DNA of 64,000 nucleotides, from the NCBI RefSeq assembly GCF_014359565.1, contig NZ_JACIZD010000001.1:496001-560000 (forward strand). The letters run 5' to 3'. Source of the DNA: Immundisolibacter sp. GTDB taxonomy: Bacteria > Pseudomonadota > Gammaproteobacteria > Immundisolibacterales > Immundisolibacteraceae. The notes under the pieces were generated by a model, which was given only the letters and a program-made list of their open reading frames with translations, was not told where the DNA came from and made no database searches. Numbering within the stretch: position 1 is the stretch's first letter; each line of letters opens with the position of its first letter. Both the position numbers and the translations under genes were made by a program. This document shows positions 1-8,419 of this stretch, piece after piece.

Positions 1-1
1 C

Positions 2-175
2 CTGAGTTCGGTGGCGGTGCGCGAGGGGCAGCAGCTGGCGACCGGCGACGCCATCGGCAAGGTCGGCAGCACCGGTCGGGCCACCGGGCCGCACCTGCAC
101 TGGGCGCTGAGCCTGAACGACGCGCGCGTCGATCCGCGGCTGTTTCTGGTCACCGAAACCCAAGCCGCGCGTTGA
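2..175 (+). CDS. M23 family metallopeptidase, C-terminal fragment
   Basis: Only the last 57 codons lie in the window; the gene starts upstream. The visible part reads as the end of a LytM/M23 lysostaphin-type domain: a glycine-rich strand (VGSTGRATGPHLHW) ending in the HLHW motif that supplies the last catalytic histidine and zinc-site region of the family. These enzymes cut peptide crosslinks of murein, or, when degenerate, activate amidases. A short tail after the domain ends in TQAAR. The next gene starts 26 bp downstream, so the two may share a transcript. Catalytic competence cannot be judged because the first zinc ligands are outside the window. Confidence 0.85.
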   Translation: MSSVAVREGQQLATGDAIGKVGSTGRATGPHLHWALSLNDARVDPRLFLVTETQAAR

Positions 176-201
176 TCGGCACACGGCCCGAGGAACGACA
201 C

Positions 202-981
202 ATGAGCAGCACCGCGCCCGGCATCGGCGACATCACCGGCAAGCGGCTGCTGATCGTCGGCGCCAGTCGCGGCATTGGTCTTGCCATCGCCACGCGGGCG
301 GCGCAGCTGGGCGCCGTGGTGCATCTGACCGCGCGCAGTGCGCAGGCGGCGGCCGAAACCGCAGCTGCGCTCGCGGCCAGACACGGGACGCAGGTGACGG
401 GGCATGGTCTGGACATCGCTGCCGCCGATGCCCCGGCGAGCCTGGAGGCCGTGCTGCAGGCCGCAGGTGACCTGGACGCGCTGATCTACAACGCCGGTGT
501 GAGTCCGGTCTACGCGCGGCCGGAGCGCATCAGCGACGCGGCCTTCGACCAGATCATGGCGGTCAACCTGCGCGGGCCGTTTCTGGCCGCGCGCGCCTTC
601 GGTGCCCGGTGCCTCACGCAGGGTCGGCCGGGGGCGATCGTGTTCATCGCCTCGGTCGCGTCCCTGATCGGCACGCCGCGCGTGGCTGCCTACAGCGCCA
701 GCAAGGCCGGCGTGCTGGGCCTGACGCGCAGCCTGGCGGTCGACTGGGCGACCGACGGCATCCGCGTCAATGCCGTGGCGCCCGGCTGGGTGGCCACCGA
801 CATGACGCAGGGCCTGCAGGACAACCCGCGTTTGCACGAGCGCCTGGCCGCGCGCGTACCGATGGGCCGCTTCGCCCAGCCGGACGAAATTGCCGACGTG
901 GCGCTGTTCCTGGCCTCCGACAGCGCGCGCTACGTGACCGGCTCGGTTTACAGTGTGGACGGCGGCCTGCTTGCGGGCTGA
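202..981 (+). CDS. SDR family NAD(P)-dependent oxidoreductase
   Basis: This is a classical short-chain dehydrogenase of 259 residues. The nucleotide-binding glycine motif (GASRGIG) is near residue 20, the NAG motif (YNAGVS) is in the middle, and the catalytic YxxxK is YSASK, followed by the typical NAVAPGWV segment and a C-terminal YSVDGG. I chose the ATG at 202 because AGGAACG precedes it; an in-frame TTG at 172 would overlap the upstream gene. The family oxidises or reduces hydroxyl/keto groups; the substrate is not readable from sequence. A Rieske ferredoxin follows at 1033, so a role in ring or hydrocarbon metabolism is possible but inferred. Confidence 0.9.
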   Translation: MSSTAPGIGDITGKRLLIVGASRGIGLAIATRAAQLGAVVHLTARSAQAAAETAAALAARHGTQVTGHGLDIAAADAPASLEAVLQAAGDLDALIYNAGVSPVYARPERISDAAFDQIMAVNLRGPFLAARAFGARCLTQGRPGAIVFIASVASLIGTPRVAAYSASKAGVLGLTRSLAVDWATDGIRVNAVAPGWVATDMTQGLQDNPRLHERLAARVPMGRFAQPDEIADVALFLASDSARYVTGSVYSVDGGLLAG

Positions 982-1032
982 CCGTTTTCACCACAGCGGC
1001 GGCGCTGGCCGCCTTCAGCCAGGGAGACTGCA

Positions 1033-1380
1033 ATGGCTTACGTACGCGCCTGTTCAGTGAACGACGTGCCGGCCGGCGGCATGGCCCGCTTCAAGGTCAA
1101 CGGCGAGGCGGTCGTCGTGTACAACCTCGCCGATGGCTTTCGGGCCACCGCGGCGAGCTGTTCGCACGTGTTCGGCCCGCTGGCCCGCGGCAAGATTCTC
1201 GACGGCCAGCGCGTGCAGTGCCCGCTGCACCGGGCCGAGTTCGACATCAAGACCGGCGAGGCCGTGAAGTGGGCCTGCTTCCCGCCGGGGGTGCAGCTGC
1301 TGAACCTGTTCCGGCCCAAGAAGCCGATCAAGACCTACGCCACCAAGGTGGAAGGCGACGCGGTGCTGGTGGACGTGTGA
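1033..1380 (+). CDS. Rieske [2Fe-2S] ferredoxin of dioxygenase type
   Basis: This 115-residue protein is about the size of a stand-alone Rieske ferredoxin. The cluster ligands are visible as C43-x-H45 (CSHVFG) and C63-x2-H66 (CPLHRAEF), the BphA3/NdoA-like arrangement that carries electrons from a reductase to a ring-hydroxylating oxygenase. A good Shine-Dalgarno (AGGGAGA) precedes the ATG. It sits 51 bp after the SDR gene. No ferredoxin reductase is nearby, and the dioxygenase genes at 6558-8419 are 5 kb away on the other strand, so the partner is unproven. The C-terminal stretch with FRPKKPIKTY is basic. Confidence 0.88.
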   Translation: MAYVRACSVNDVPAGGMARFKVNGEAVVVYNLADGFRATAASCSHVFGPLARGKILDGQRVQCPLHRAEFDIKTGEAVKWACFPPGVQLLNLFRPKKPIKTYATKVEGDAVLVDV

Positions 1381-1387
1381 GGTAAAG

Positions 1388-1420
1388 GCCTGACCCGCGT
1401 CACGGGCGCGGGGCGGGCTT
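1388..1420 (+). terminator. Possible weak terminator after the Rieske ferredoxin
   Basis: CCCGCG at 1394-1399 can pair with CGCGGG at 1407-1412 around a 7-nt loop, with partial outer pairing between GCC (1388-1390) and GGGC (1415-1418), then TTTCT. It lies between convergent genes. The T-run is short, so this is only a weak candidate. Confidence 0.3.
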
Positions 1421-1433
1421 TCTGGCGGCGCCG

Positions 1434-2096
1434 TCAGCCGCGCGCCAGCACCGAATCGGCCACGAACGGGTTGCTGCGCCGCTCGGCGCCGAAGGTGGAC
1501 ATGGGGCCGTGGCCGGGCACGAAGCGCACGTCGTTGCCGAGCGGCCACAATTGTTCGGGAATGGATCGCAGCAGGTCGGCGTGGTTGCCGCGCGGCAGGT
1601 CGGTGCGGCCGATGGAGCCGGCGAACAGCACGTCGCCGACCAGCGCCAGGCGCGCCTCTGCATCGAAGAACACCACGTGCCCCGGCGTGTGGCCCGGGCA
1701 GTGGCGTACAGCCAGCTGCACCTGCCCGAAGCGCACTGTGTCGCCGCCCTCGAGCCAGCGGTCGGGCGTGAAGGCGGGCAGCGGCGGGAAGCCGAACATC
1801 TGCGCCTGCATGGGCAGGCTCTCGATCCAGAACGCGTCGGCCGGGTGCGGGCCCTCGACCGGCACGCCGTAGCGGTCGCGCAGCGCCACGGTGCCACCGA
1901 CGTGGTCCAGATGGCCGTGGGTGAGGAAGATTTTTTCCAGGTGCGCGCCGTGGCGCTCGATGGCCGCGACGATGTCCTCCACGTCGCCCCCCGGATCGAC
2001 CAGCGCCGCGTTGCCGGTCGCCGGGCACAGCAGCAGGGTGCAGTTCTGCTGCAGCGGCGTGACCGGGATGATCTCGAACTGGAGCGTGTCTGACAT
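1434..2096 (-). CDS. MBL-fold metallo-hydrolase (glyoxalase II-like)
   Basis: A 220-residue metallo-beta-lactamase-fold protein. The diagnostic THxHxDH motif is THGHLDH, followed by HCPGHTPGH, a VGDVLF aspartate strand and a late VPGHGP histidine, which together give a full dinuclear metal site. Length and motif spacing match the YcbL/GloB-like hydrolases that cleave thioesters such as hydroxyacylglutathione; the exact substrate is not determinable. The chosen ATG lies 8 bp after the stop of the ferredoxin-like gene upstream on the same strand, which suggests co-transcription. Confidence 0.9.
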   Translation of the reverse strand: MSDTLQFEIIPVTPLQQNCTLLLCPATGNAALVDPGGDVEDIVAAIERHGAHLEKIFLTHGHLDHVGGTVALRDRYGVPVEGPHPADAFWIESLPMQAQMFGFPPLPAFTPDRWLEGGDTVRFGQVQLAVRHCPGHTPGHVVFFDAEARLALVGDVLFAGSIGRTDLPRGNHADLLRSIPEQLWPLGNDVRFVPGHGPMSTFGAERRSNPFVADSVLARG

Positions 2097-2104
2097 CGCC
2101 GGCG

Positions 2105-2464
2105 TCAGTCTTGCAGCTTGTGCTCGATGATGAGGTTGTCCTGCACCACCCGGCCGCCGATCAGGTGCTCCTGGATAATCCGCTCCAGCACCGGCGGGGT
2201 GCAGGAGTGGTACCAGGTGCCGTCCGGGTAGACCACGGCCACCGGCCCCTGCTCGCAGATGCGCAGGCAACCGGCCTTGGTGCGGTAGACGCCGCCGTCG
2301 CCGGTGAGCTTGAGCTCGTTCAGGCGTTTTTTGAGGAAATTCCAGGATTCGATGCCGACCTCGCGCGGGCAGCACTTCGGCTCGCTGGCGTCGGCGCACA
2401 GGAAGATGTGGCGGCGGATTCGGTCCACGCCCAGGGATTCGGCGGTCTCGCGGATGGTGCTCAT
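2105..2464 (-). CDS. Thioredoxin-like (2Fe-2S) ferredoxin
   Basis: This 119-residue protein matches the small thioredoxin-fold ferredoxin family (CDCxxx/NuoE-like). It has [12 protein letters not shown] near residues 21-32 and [12 protein letters not shown] near 63-73, giving candidate cluster ligands C23, C32, C66 and C70. A conserved [10 protein letters not shown] segment and a HLIGG motif follow, both common in this family. The physiological partner is unknown. It is the first gene of a two-gene minus-strand unit with the MBL hydrolase; the ATG at 2464 lies 36 bp from the divergent transporter gene. Confidence 0.88.
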   Translation of the reverse strand: MSTIRETAESLGVDRIRRHIFLCADASEPKCCPREVGIESWNFLKKRLNELKLTGDGGVYRTKAGCLRICEQGPVAVVYPDGTWYHSCTPPVLERIIQEHLIGGRVVQDNLIIEHKLQD

Positions 2465-2500
2465 GGAATTCCTCGACGGAGTTGGTGCTGGACGCCGGTC

Positions 2501-4060
2501 ATGGCCGGACGCGGCCCGGCCGGCATGATGGCGGCCGGTCGGCGCGTGCGTCAACGCGGCCCGATCGCGCTGCTGTGCCTGTTGCTGGCCGGCTGCGGAC
2601 CGCAGGGGGCGCCCCAGCCGCCGCCGCTGCGCGTGGGGCTGGCCCAGCCGGTGCTGGACATCGATCCGCGGCGCGCGGCGGATGCGGCCTCTGCGCGTAT
2701 GGCGCGGCTGGTCTACTCGCGCCTGGTCGAGCTGGATGCCGATTACCGACCGCGGCCGGCGGCGGCGGACTGGCAGCAACTGGACGCCCTGCGCTGGCGC
2801 TTCACGCTGCGCGAGCCGCGCCCCGGCTTCACGGACGGCGCGCCGTTGACGGCAGCGGATGTGGTGGCGACCTACCGGGCGGTGCTCGGGGTCGGGTCGA
2901 ATGCGGGTGGCGCCTCGCCGCTGCGCTCGGAGCTGGGCGCGCTGGAGGCGGCGGATGAAGTCGCGCCCGGCCAAATCGATTTCACCCTGAGCCGGCCCGA
3001 TCCGCTGTTCCCGACGCGTCTGACGCTGGGCATTCTGCCGGCTCGATGCGCTGCGCCTGGCGCGCCGACCGTGCCGCCCTGTCACTACGACGGCAGCGGG
3101 CCGTTCGCGCTGCAGGAGCTCAGCGCGGACCGGATACGACTGCAGCGCCGACGCGACGGCTTGCAGGTGGAATTCCGGGTGGTGCCGGACCCGACCGTGC
3201 GGGTGCTCAAGCTCCTGCGTGGCGAACTGGACCTGCTGCAGAACGACCTGCCGCCGGAGCTGCTGACGTATCTGGCCGGCCGGCCGGGCGTGCAGCTGAG
3301 TCGCGCGCCGGGCAGCAGTTACCACTACCTGGGTTTCAACCTGGCCGATCCGGTGACCGGCGACCTGCGTGTGCGTCAGGCGGTGGCGCATGCCATCGAC
3401 CGCGAGGCGATCATCCGCCATCTGCTGGGCGGCGCGGCGCGCCTGGCCGGCAGCGCGCTGCCGCCAGGGCACTACGCCGCCGCCGAACTGCCGCAGTACG
3501 CACACGATCCGGCCCTGGCGCGCCGGCTGCTGGCACAGGCCGGACACGCGCAGCCGCGGCTCGTCTACAAGACCTCCACCGATCCGCTGCGCCTGCGCAT
3601 CGCTACCGCCATCCAGGCGCAGCTGGCGGCGGTCGGCATCCGCGTGCGCGTGCAAAGCAACGAGTGGGGCAGTTTTTTCGGCGACATCCGGGCCGGGCGC
3701 TTTCAGCTCTACTCGCTGGCCTGGGTCGGCATCACGCAGCCGGAGGTGCTGCGCCAGCTTTTCCACAGCGCCTCGCTGCCGCCGGCCGGCGCCAATCGCG
3801 GCCGCTTCATGAGTCCGCCGGTGGACGCGCTGCTGGATGCGGCGGCGCAGGCGCAGGGCGATCGTCAGGTCGATCTGTACCGGCAGGCGCAGCGGGCCAT
3901 CCACGCCCAGCTGCCCTACGTGCCGCTGTGGTACGAGGATAATGTCGCGGTCGCCCGCGCCGGCCTGCGCGGCTACGCGCTGCGCCCGGACGGCGCCTGG
4001 GATGCCCTCGAATTCACCGACCCGCCCCCTGTAGATACAGATGCCCGACATCCGCATTGA
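2501..4060 (+). CDS. Oligopeptide-type ABC transporter substrate-binding lipoprotein
   Basis: This encodes a family-5 extracellular solute-binding protein of about 519 residues. The N-terminus has basic residues, a hydrophobic stretch and a lipobox (LLAGC), so it is probably lipid-anchored in the periplasm. Family features include [10 protein letters not shown], a [11 protein letters not shown] segment, and the conserved block with [14 protein letters not shown]. Family members bind peptides, nickel or glycosides; ligand unknown. Starts at 2501 and 2525 are both possible, with no strong Shine-Dalgarno. Its 3' end overlaps the L,D-transpeptidase gene by 20 bp, and permease genes follow, so translation is probably coupled. 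Confidence 0.88.
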   Translation: MAGRGPAGMMAAGRRVRQRGPIALLCLLLAGCGPQGAPQPPPLRVGLAQPVLDIDPRRAADAASARMARLVYSRLVELDADYRPRPAAADWQQLDALRWRFTLREPRPGFTDGAPLTAADVVATYRAVLGVGSNAGGASPLRSELGALEAADEVAPGQIDFTLSRPDPLFPTRLTLGILPARCAAPGAPTVPPCHYDGSGPFALQELSADRIRLQRRRDGLQVEFRVVPDPTVRVLKLLRGELDLLQNDLPPELLTYLAGRPGVQLSRAPGSSYHYLGFNLADPVTGDLRVRQAVAHAIDREAIIRHLLGGAARLAGSALPPGHYAAAELPQYAHDPALARRLLAQAGHAQPRLVYKTSTDPLRLRIATAIQAQLAAVGIRVRVQSNEWGSFFGDIRAGRFQLYSLAWVGITQPEVLRQLFHSASLPPAGANRGRFMSPPVDALLDAAAQAQGDRQVDLYRQAQRAIHAQLPYVPLWYEDNVAVARAGLRGYALRPDGAWDALEFTDPPPVDTDARHPH

Positions 4061-4520
4061 CCTTGCCCGCCAGTGGCTGGAGCTGCGCCAGGATGGCGAG
4101 CTGCTGCTGGCGGCGCCGGTGTCGACCGCCGCTGCGGGCCTGGGCGAGCGCTTCGGCAGCTTTCAGACGCCGCGCGGACGCCATGTGGTGCGCGCCAGAA
4201 TCGGCGCCGGCGCGCCGCTGGGGGCGGTGTTCGTCGGCCGGCGCTGGACCGGCGAGGTCTACAGCCCGCAGCTGGCGGCGCAGCACCCGGGCCGGGACTG
4301 GATCCTGACGCGCATCCTGTGGCTGTCCGGCTGCGAAGTCGGGCGCAATCGGCTGGGCGAGGTCGACACGCTGCGCCGCTACATCTACATCCACGGCACG
4401 CCGGACAGCACACCGCTGGGCGTGCCCGGCTCCAAGGGCTGCGTGCGCATGGCCAACGCCGAGCTGCTGCGGTTGTTCGAGCTGACGCCGGCCGGCACGC
4501 CGGTGGACCTGGTGGGGTGA
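4041..4520 (+). CDS. L,D-transpeptidase (YkuD domain), no signal peptide
   Basis: A 159-residue protein that is almost all YkuD catalytic domain. The active-site histidine lies in YIYIHGTPD and the catalytic cysteine in SKGCVRM. Such enzymes form or remodel 3-3 murein crosslinks or attach proteins to murein, normally in the periplasm. No signal peptide or membrane segment is visible: the start ([11 protein letters not shown]) already belongs to the first beta strand. I recall similar short leaderless homologues in other gammaproteobacteria. The gene overlaps the binding-protein gene upstream by 20 bp and the permease downstream by GTGA, so it is locked inside the transporter operon. Confidence 0.88.
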   Translation: MPDIRIDLARQWLELRQDGELLLAAPVSTAAAGLGERFGSFQTPRGRHVVRARIGAGAPLGAVFVGRRWTGEVYSPQLAAQHPGRDWILTRILWLSGCEVGRNRLGEVDTLRRYIYIHGTPDSTPLGVPGSKGCVRMANAELLRLFELTPAGTPVDLVG

Positions 4521-5434
4521 GCCGCCTGCTGCGCCAGCTGGCCGCCACCGCCAGCACAGTGCTGGCGGTGCTGGTGACGGTGTTTCTGCTGGTGCGCGTG
4601 CTGCCGGGCGATCCGGTGGAGGTGATGCTCGGCGAGCGCGCCAGCGGCGCCGACCGCGCGGCGCTGGTGGCGCAGCTCGGACTCGACCGGCCGCTGCCGG
4701 TGCAGCTTGGCGATTACCTGCGCGGGCTGGCGCGGCTGGATCTTGGGCACTCGCTGCGCTATCACGAGCCGGTGACGACCCTGATCGGCGCCCGCCTGCC
4801 GGCCACGCTGCAGCTGGCCGGGGCCGCGCTGGCCCTGGCCGTGGCGCTGGCGTTGCCGCTGGGGATCGTCATGGCGGTGCGCGCCGGCAGGCTGGCGGGG
4901 CGCCTGGCCGGCACGCTGACGCTGCTGGGTCTGGCGCTGCCGGGCTTCTGGTTCGGGCCGCTGCTGATCCTGCTGTTTGCGGTGCAGCTGGGCTGGCTGC
5001 CGGTGGCCGGGCGCGAGCAGCTGGCCTCGCTCGTCCTGCCGGCACTGACGCTGGCACTGGGCCTGGCGGCCACGCTGGCGCGCCAGCTGGCGGCGAACCT
5101 GAGCGAGGTGCTGGCCGCCGAACACGTGCGCACCGCCCGCGCCAAGGGCTTGCCGCCGGGCCAGGTGCTGTGGCGGCACGGCGTGCGCAATGCGCTGCTG
5201 CCGGTGGCCACGGTGTTCGGTTTGCAGGTGGGGGCACTGCTGGGCGGGGCGGTGATCACCGAGACGGTGTTCGCCTGGCCGGGCCTGGGTGCGCTGACGG
5301 TGGAGGCGATCGGCGCCCGCGATTACCCGCTGGTGCAGGGCTGCGTGCTGCTGATCGCCGGCATGTACGTGCTGGTCAACGGCCTGACGGAGCTGGCCTA
5401 CGGCTGGATCGACCCGCGCGTGCGCCGGCCGTGA
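4517..5434 (+). CDS. ABC transporter permease, DppB/OppB-like
   Basis: A 305-residue inner-membrane permease starting at a GTG that overlaps the preceding stop (GTGA). It has an N-terminal membrane segment followed by the characteristic LPGDPVEVMLGERA motif of DppB proteins, several further hydrophobic segments, and the EAA-type cytoplasmic loop (HVRTARAKGLPPGQVLWRHG) that docks the ATPase. It forms the heterodimeric channel with the next gene product. No ATPase subunit gene is present in this cluster. Confidence 0.93.
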   Translation: MSRLLRQLAATASTVLAVLVTVFLLVRVLPGDPVEVMLGERASGADRAALVAQLGLDRPLPVQLGDYLRGLARLDLGHSLRYHEPVTTLIGARLPATLQLAGAALALAVALALPLGIVMAVRAGRLAGRLAGTLTLLGLALPGFWFGPLLILLFAVQLGWLPVAGREQLASLVLPALTLALGLAATLARQLAANLSEVLAAEHVRTARAKGLPPGQVLWRHGVRNALLPVATVFGLQVGALLGGAVITETVFAWPGLGALTVEAIGARDYPLVQGCVLLIAGMYVLVNGLTELAYGWIDPRVRRP

Positions 5435-6225
5435 GAGGGGCCGTTGCGGTGCTGGGCGCCTGGCTGGCGCTGTCGCTGCTGGCGCCGTGGCTGGGTCTGG
5501 ATCCGGACACGCCGCGGCTGGACCGGGTGCTGCACGCCCCGGCGCTGCTGCCGGGCGCCTGGCTGGGCTGCGACGAGCTCGGCCGGCCGCTGCTCGATCG
5601 CCTGCTGGCCGGATCGCGGGTGTCGCTGGCGGTGATGGTGCAGGTGGTGGCTGGCCAGGCGCTGCTGGGCATCACGGCCGGGCTGGCCGGCGGCTATCTG
5701 GGCGGCTGGCCGGATCGCTGCCTGCGCTGGGTGACGGATCTGGTGCTGGCCTTTCCGGGGCTGCTGCTGGCCCTGCTGCTGGCCGGATTGCTGGGGCCGG
5801 GCATCGACAACGTGGTGATCGCACTGGTCAGTGTCGGCTGGGTTGGCTTTGCCCGGCTGACGCGCGCCCAGGTGCTGTCGCTGCAGCGCGCCGATCATGT
5901 GGCGGCGGCGGTGGCGCTCGGCTGCGGGCACGTGCGCATCCTTGGCCGGCACCTGTTGCCGCTGCTGGCGGCGCCGCTGCTGGTGGAGGCGGTGCTGGCC
6001 AGCGCGGGCGCCATCACCGCCGAGGCCGGACTGTCGTTTCTGGGCCTTGGCGTGCAGCCGCCGCAGGCGTCCTGGGGCGGCCTGATCCGCGAGGGCGCCC
6101 GCTACCTGCTGGTGGCGCCGCATTACCTGCTGCTGCCGGGCGCCGCCCTGGTGGCGGTCATCTACGCCATCAGCGTGCTGGGCGAGAACCTGCGCCGACG
6201 GCTCGATCCGAAGGGGACGACATGA
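5431..6225 (+). CDS. ABC transporter permease, DppC/OppC-like
   Basis: A 264-residue permease starting at GTG 5431, again overlapping the upstream stop by GTGA. The N-terminus carries one hydrophobic segment, then the GCDELGRPLLDRLLAGSRVSL motif typical of DppC, and the EAA loop around DHVAAAVALGCGHVRILGRH. The C-terminal FLGLGVQPPQASWGGLIREG is a strong family signature. It pairs with the DppB-like subunit. It is slightly short for the family, probably because the cytoplasmic N-terminal tail is reduced. Confidence 0.92.
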   Translation: MRGAVAVLGAWLALSLLAPWLGLDPDTPRLDRVLHAPALLPGAWLGCDELGRPLLDRLLAGSRVSLAVMVQVVAGQALLGITAGLAGGYLGGWPDRCLRWVTDLVLAFPGLLLALLLAGLLGPGIDNVVIALVSVGWVGFARLTRAQVLSLQRADHVAAAVALGCGHVRILGRHLLPLLAAPLLVEAVLASAGAITAEAGLSFLGLGVQPPQASWGGLIREGARYLLVAPHYLLLPGAALVAVIYAISVLGENLRRRLDPKGTT

Positions 6226-6476
6226 CTTACGGCTGGGCCGACGCGGTCGGCAATCTTGGCGTGCTGCTGGTGCTCGCCAGCTATCTTGGCCTGCAGCTTG
6301 GCCGCATCGACAGTCAGGGCGTGGCGTATTCGGCCTGCAACGCAGCCGGCGCCGTGCTGCTGCTGGTGTCGCTGACGGTCAACTTCAACCTGTCGTCGGT
6401 CATCATCGAAATATTCTGGCTGGCCATCAGCGCGGTCGGCCTGTGGCGGGGTTGGCGTCGCCGCGCCAGTCGATAG
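6222..6476 (+). CDS. Small membrane protein, CBU_0592 family
   Basis: An 84-residue protein with three hydrophobic stretches (GNLGVLLVLASYLGLQLG; AAGAVLLLVSLTV; SSVIIEIFWLAISAVGLW) and a basic C-terminus. The pattern with N-F-N-L-S-S and I-E-x-F-W matches the CBU_0592-type membrane proteins, whose function is unknown to me. It overlaps the permease stop by ATGA, so it is translated with the transporter. A role in that transporter is inferred from coupling only. Confidence 0.7.
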   Translation: MTYGWADAVGNLGVLLVLASYLGLQLGRIDSQGVAYSACNAAGAVLLLVSLTVNFNLSSVIIEIFWLAISAVGLWRGWRRRASR

Positions 6477-6490
6477 CGGCCGATAGCGGC
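6471..6490. repeat. Perfect 10-bp tandem duplication
   Basis: CGATAGCGGC occurs twice head to tail. The first copy contains the stop codon of the small membrane protein gene. It is probably a small replication-slippage duplication with no evident function. Confidence 0.6.
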
Positions 6491-6510
6491 CGGTTTGCGC
6501 CGGAACAGGT

Positions 6511-6547
6511 CCTGGCGCCTGCCAGCCGGGCGGCGGCAGGCGCCAGG
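6511..6547. terminator. 13-bp perfect stem-loop between convergent genes
   Basis: CCTGGCGCCTGCC at 6511-6523 pairs perfectly with GGCAGGCGCCAGG at 6535-6547 around an 11-nt loop. It lies between the transporter operon (plus) and the dioxygenase beta gene (minus), where a bidirectional transcript end is expected. There is no U-tract on either side, so classic intrinsic termination is uncertain; it may stabilise 3' ends. Confidence 0.5.
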
Positions 6548-6557
6548 TCGGGACGCG

Positions 6558-7049
6558 TCAGACCCGGTAGAAATCCATCACGTCGCGGATCAGGTCGTTG
6601 GCGACGATGATCTTCTTGGCGATGATCTTGAGCGTGCCGGCCACCGGCCGCAGCCGGTGCTCGTAGTGGCAGTAGAAGTTGTCGATGGTCTTGTGCCGGT
6701 AGCTCATGGTCTGGCAGTTGGAGTAGACCATCAGGTCACCGTCGCCCTGCGGCTCGACCAGGATGTTGGTGATCTGGTGCACCGTGCGCGGCAGCGGCAC
6801 CGACGCCGATGACATGCCGGTGCGGATGCGAAACACGCGGTCCTCCAGCCCCGAGCGGTCGCCGTACCACATCAGCGACAGCTGGCTTTGCGGGTCGGTG
6901 GTCAGCTCGTATTCGGTGTCCCACATGGGGATCCAGAAGGTCGCTTCGGGCAGATACAGGTCCAGCCAGCCGTCCCAGTCGCGCTGGTCGAGGCGACGCG
7001 CCTCGGTGTAGAGCAGGTCGGCGCAGGCCTGCGTGATGTCTTGCTTCAT
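6558..7049 (-). CDS. Aromatic-ring-hydroxylating dioxygenase, beta subunit (BenB-like)
   Basis: A 163-residue small subunit of a Rieske oxygenase. It shows the usual start (DLLYTEARRLDQRDWDGWLDLY), the PMWDTEY segment, a TVHQITNI strand and a basic C-terminal end (RDVMDFYRV). Beta subunits form the structural alpha3-beta3 mushroom stem with no cofactor. An AGGA Shine-Dalgarno precedes the ATG at 7049. The gene lies 26 bp downstream of the alpha subunit gene and is surely co-transcribed. Sequence character is closest to benzoate/toluate/anthranilate dioxygenases. Confidence 0.92.
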   Translation of the reverse strand: MKQDITQACADLLYTEARRLDQRDWDGWLDLYLPEATFWIPMWDTEYELTTDPQSQLSLMWYGDRSGLEDRVFRIRTGMSSASVPLPRTVHQITNILVEPQGDGDLMVYSNCQTMSYRHKTIDNFYCHYEHRLRPVAGTLKIIAKKIIVANDLIRDVMDFYRV

Positions 7050-7075
7050 GATCGTGTCCTGGCGTGTGGCGGCGG

Positions 7076-8419
7076 TCAGCCTTGCGGGCCGTGGGTCAGG
7101 GTTTTCAGCCACCAGCGGTGCTGGGCGGCCATGATTCCCTCGTCCTCCAGCTTGGTGCCGAAGGACTGTACCTGGATGCCCAGCGAGGCGGCTTCCTCGT
7201 TCGGTTCGTTGAAGTGCACGTGCTTGAGGCCGCGCGAGACGTCGTTCCAGCGCGCCGCCTTGGCCTTGAAGGCGATCTGGCTTTGCGTGAACTCCATGAT
7301 GTCGTCCGGCGTGGCCATGCCCGAGGCGTTGAAGAAGTCTTCCCACTGGCGGATGCGGTGGGCGCGGTTCTTCGGATCCTCGCCCTTGGGCGCGATGCCG
7401 TAGATGGTGACCTCGGTCTCGTCCACCGAGATGGGCCGGAACACGCGAATCTGCGTCGAGGTCTGGTCCATCAGGAACACGTTCGGGTACAGCAGCAGGT
7501 TGCGCAGGCGCGCCACCATCCAGTGCGCCTTCTGGGCACCGAATTTTTCAGTGTAGGCCGCCAGCTGGTCGTAGTTGGGGCGATCGGCCGGGTTCGGGAA
7601 ATCACCCCACAGCATGACGTGGCCATGACCCAGGTCGAAGAAGCCGCCCTTTTTCTTGTCGATGCCGCCGACCTGCATGGCCTTGACCGGGTCGGCGTCG
7701 CCGCGCAGCTTGCGCCGGTGCTCGGTGGTCATCACGTAGTTGCCGTGCGTGGCGTACAGGTGGTAGCCGTCGACGCCGTTCTCGGCCTGGATCTTCCAGT
7801 TGCCCTTGAAGGTGTAGGTGGACGAGCCCTTGAGCACTTCCAGACCCTGTGGGCTTTGGTCGGCCAGCAGGTCGATGCAGGCGGTGGCCGGTCCCAGGTG
7901 CTGCTCCAGCGGCAGCACGTCGGCGTTCAGGCTGCCGAAGATGAAGCCGCGATAGCTCTTGACCTGCGGCACTTTCGTCAGGCCGTAGTTGCTCTTGTCG
8001 AAGCAGTCCGGGTAGCCGGCGCCGTCTTCCTTGAACACTACCTTGGCGTCGCCGCGGGTGTCGAACACCCAGCCGTGGAAGGGGCAGCTGTAGTCGGCCC
8101 GGTTGCCGCGCACTTCGCGTACCAAGGTCGTGCCGCGGTGACCGCAGGCGTTGATGAAGGCGTTGATCTCGCCTTCCGGGCTGCGCACCAGGATTACCGG
8201 CTGGCGGCCCATGAACAGGGTCATGAAGTCGTTCGGGTTCGGGATCTGGCTCTCATGGGCCATATAGATCCAGTTGCCTTCCCAGATGCGCTCCATTTCG
8301 AGCTCGAAGATTTCCGGGTCGGTGAAGATGGAGCGGTCCACCCGCACCACGCCGGCCTCGACCCGGTCGTCCAGATACCCGGCCAGATTCACGGTGCCGG
8401 CGCTGCTGCGTGCGTCCAT
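7076..8419 (-). CDS. Aromatic-ring-hydroxylating dioxygenase, alpha subunit (BenA/XylX-like)
   Basis: A 447-residue Rieske oxygenase large subunit. Rieske ligands are C92-x-H94 (CGHRG) and C112-x2-H115 (CPFHGW). The mononuclear iron region is D217-x2-H220-x4-H225 within NGVDGYHLYATH, including the bridging aspartate. Segments such as FEGNWVY-like EGNWIYMAHESQIPN and DQSPQGLEVLKG resemble benzoate/toluate 1,2-dioxygenases as I recall them, so dihydroxylation of an aromatic carboxylate is the best guess. A GAGGAG Shine-Dalgarno precedes ATG 8419. The usual partners, a BenC-type reductase and BenD-type diol dehydrogenase, are not adjacent. Dyad-symmetric DNA lies just upstream. Confidence 0.93.
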   Translation of the reverse strand: MDARSSAGTVNLAGYLDDRVEAGVVRVDRSIFTDPEIFELEMERIWEGNWIYMAHESQIPNPNDFMTLFMGRQPVILVRSPEGEINAFINACGHRGTTLVREVRGNRADYSCPFHGWVFDTRGDAKVVFKEDGAGYPDCFDKSNYGLTKVPQVKSYRGFIFGSLNADVLPLEQHLGPATACIDLLADQSPQGLEVLKGSSTYTFKGNWKIQAENGVDGYHLYATHGNYVMTTEHRRKLRGDADPVKAMQVGGIDKKKGGFFDLGHGHVMLWGDFPNPADRPNYDQLAAYTEKFGAQKAHWMVARLRNLLLYPNVFLMDQTSTQIRVFRPISVDETEVTIYGIAPKGEDPKNRAHRIRQWEDFFNASGMATPDDIMEFTQSQIAFKAKAARWNDVSRGLKHVHFNEPNEEAASLGIQVQSFGTKLEDEGIMAAQHRWWLKTLTHGPQG

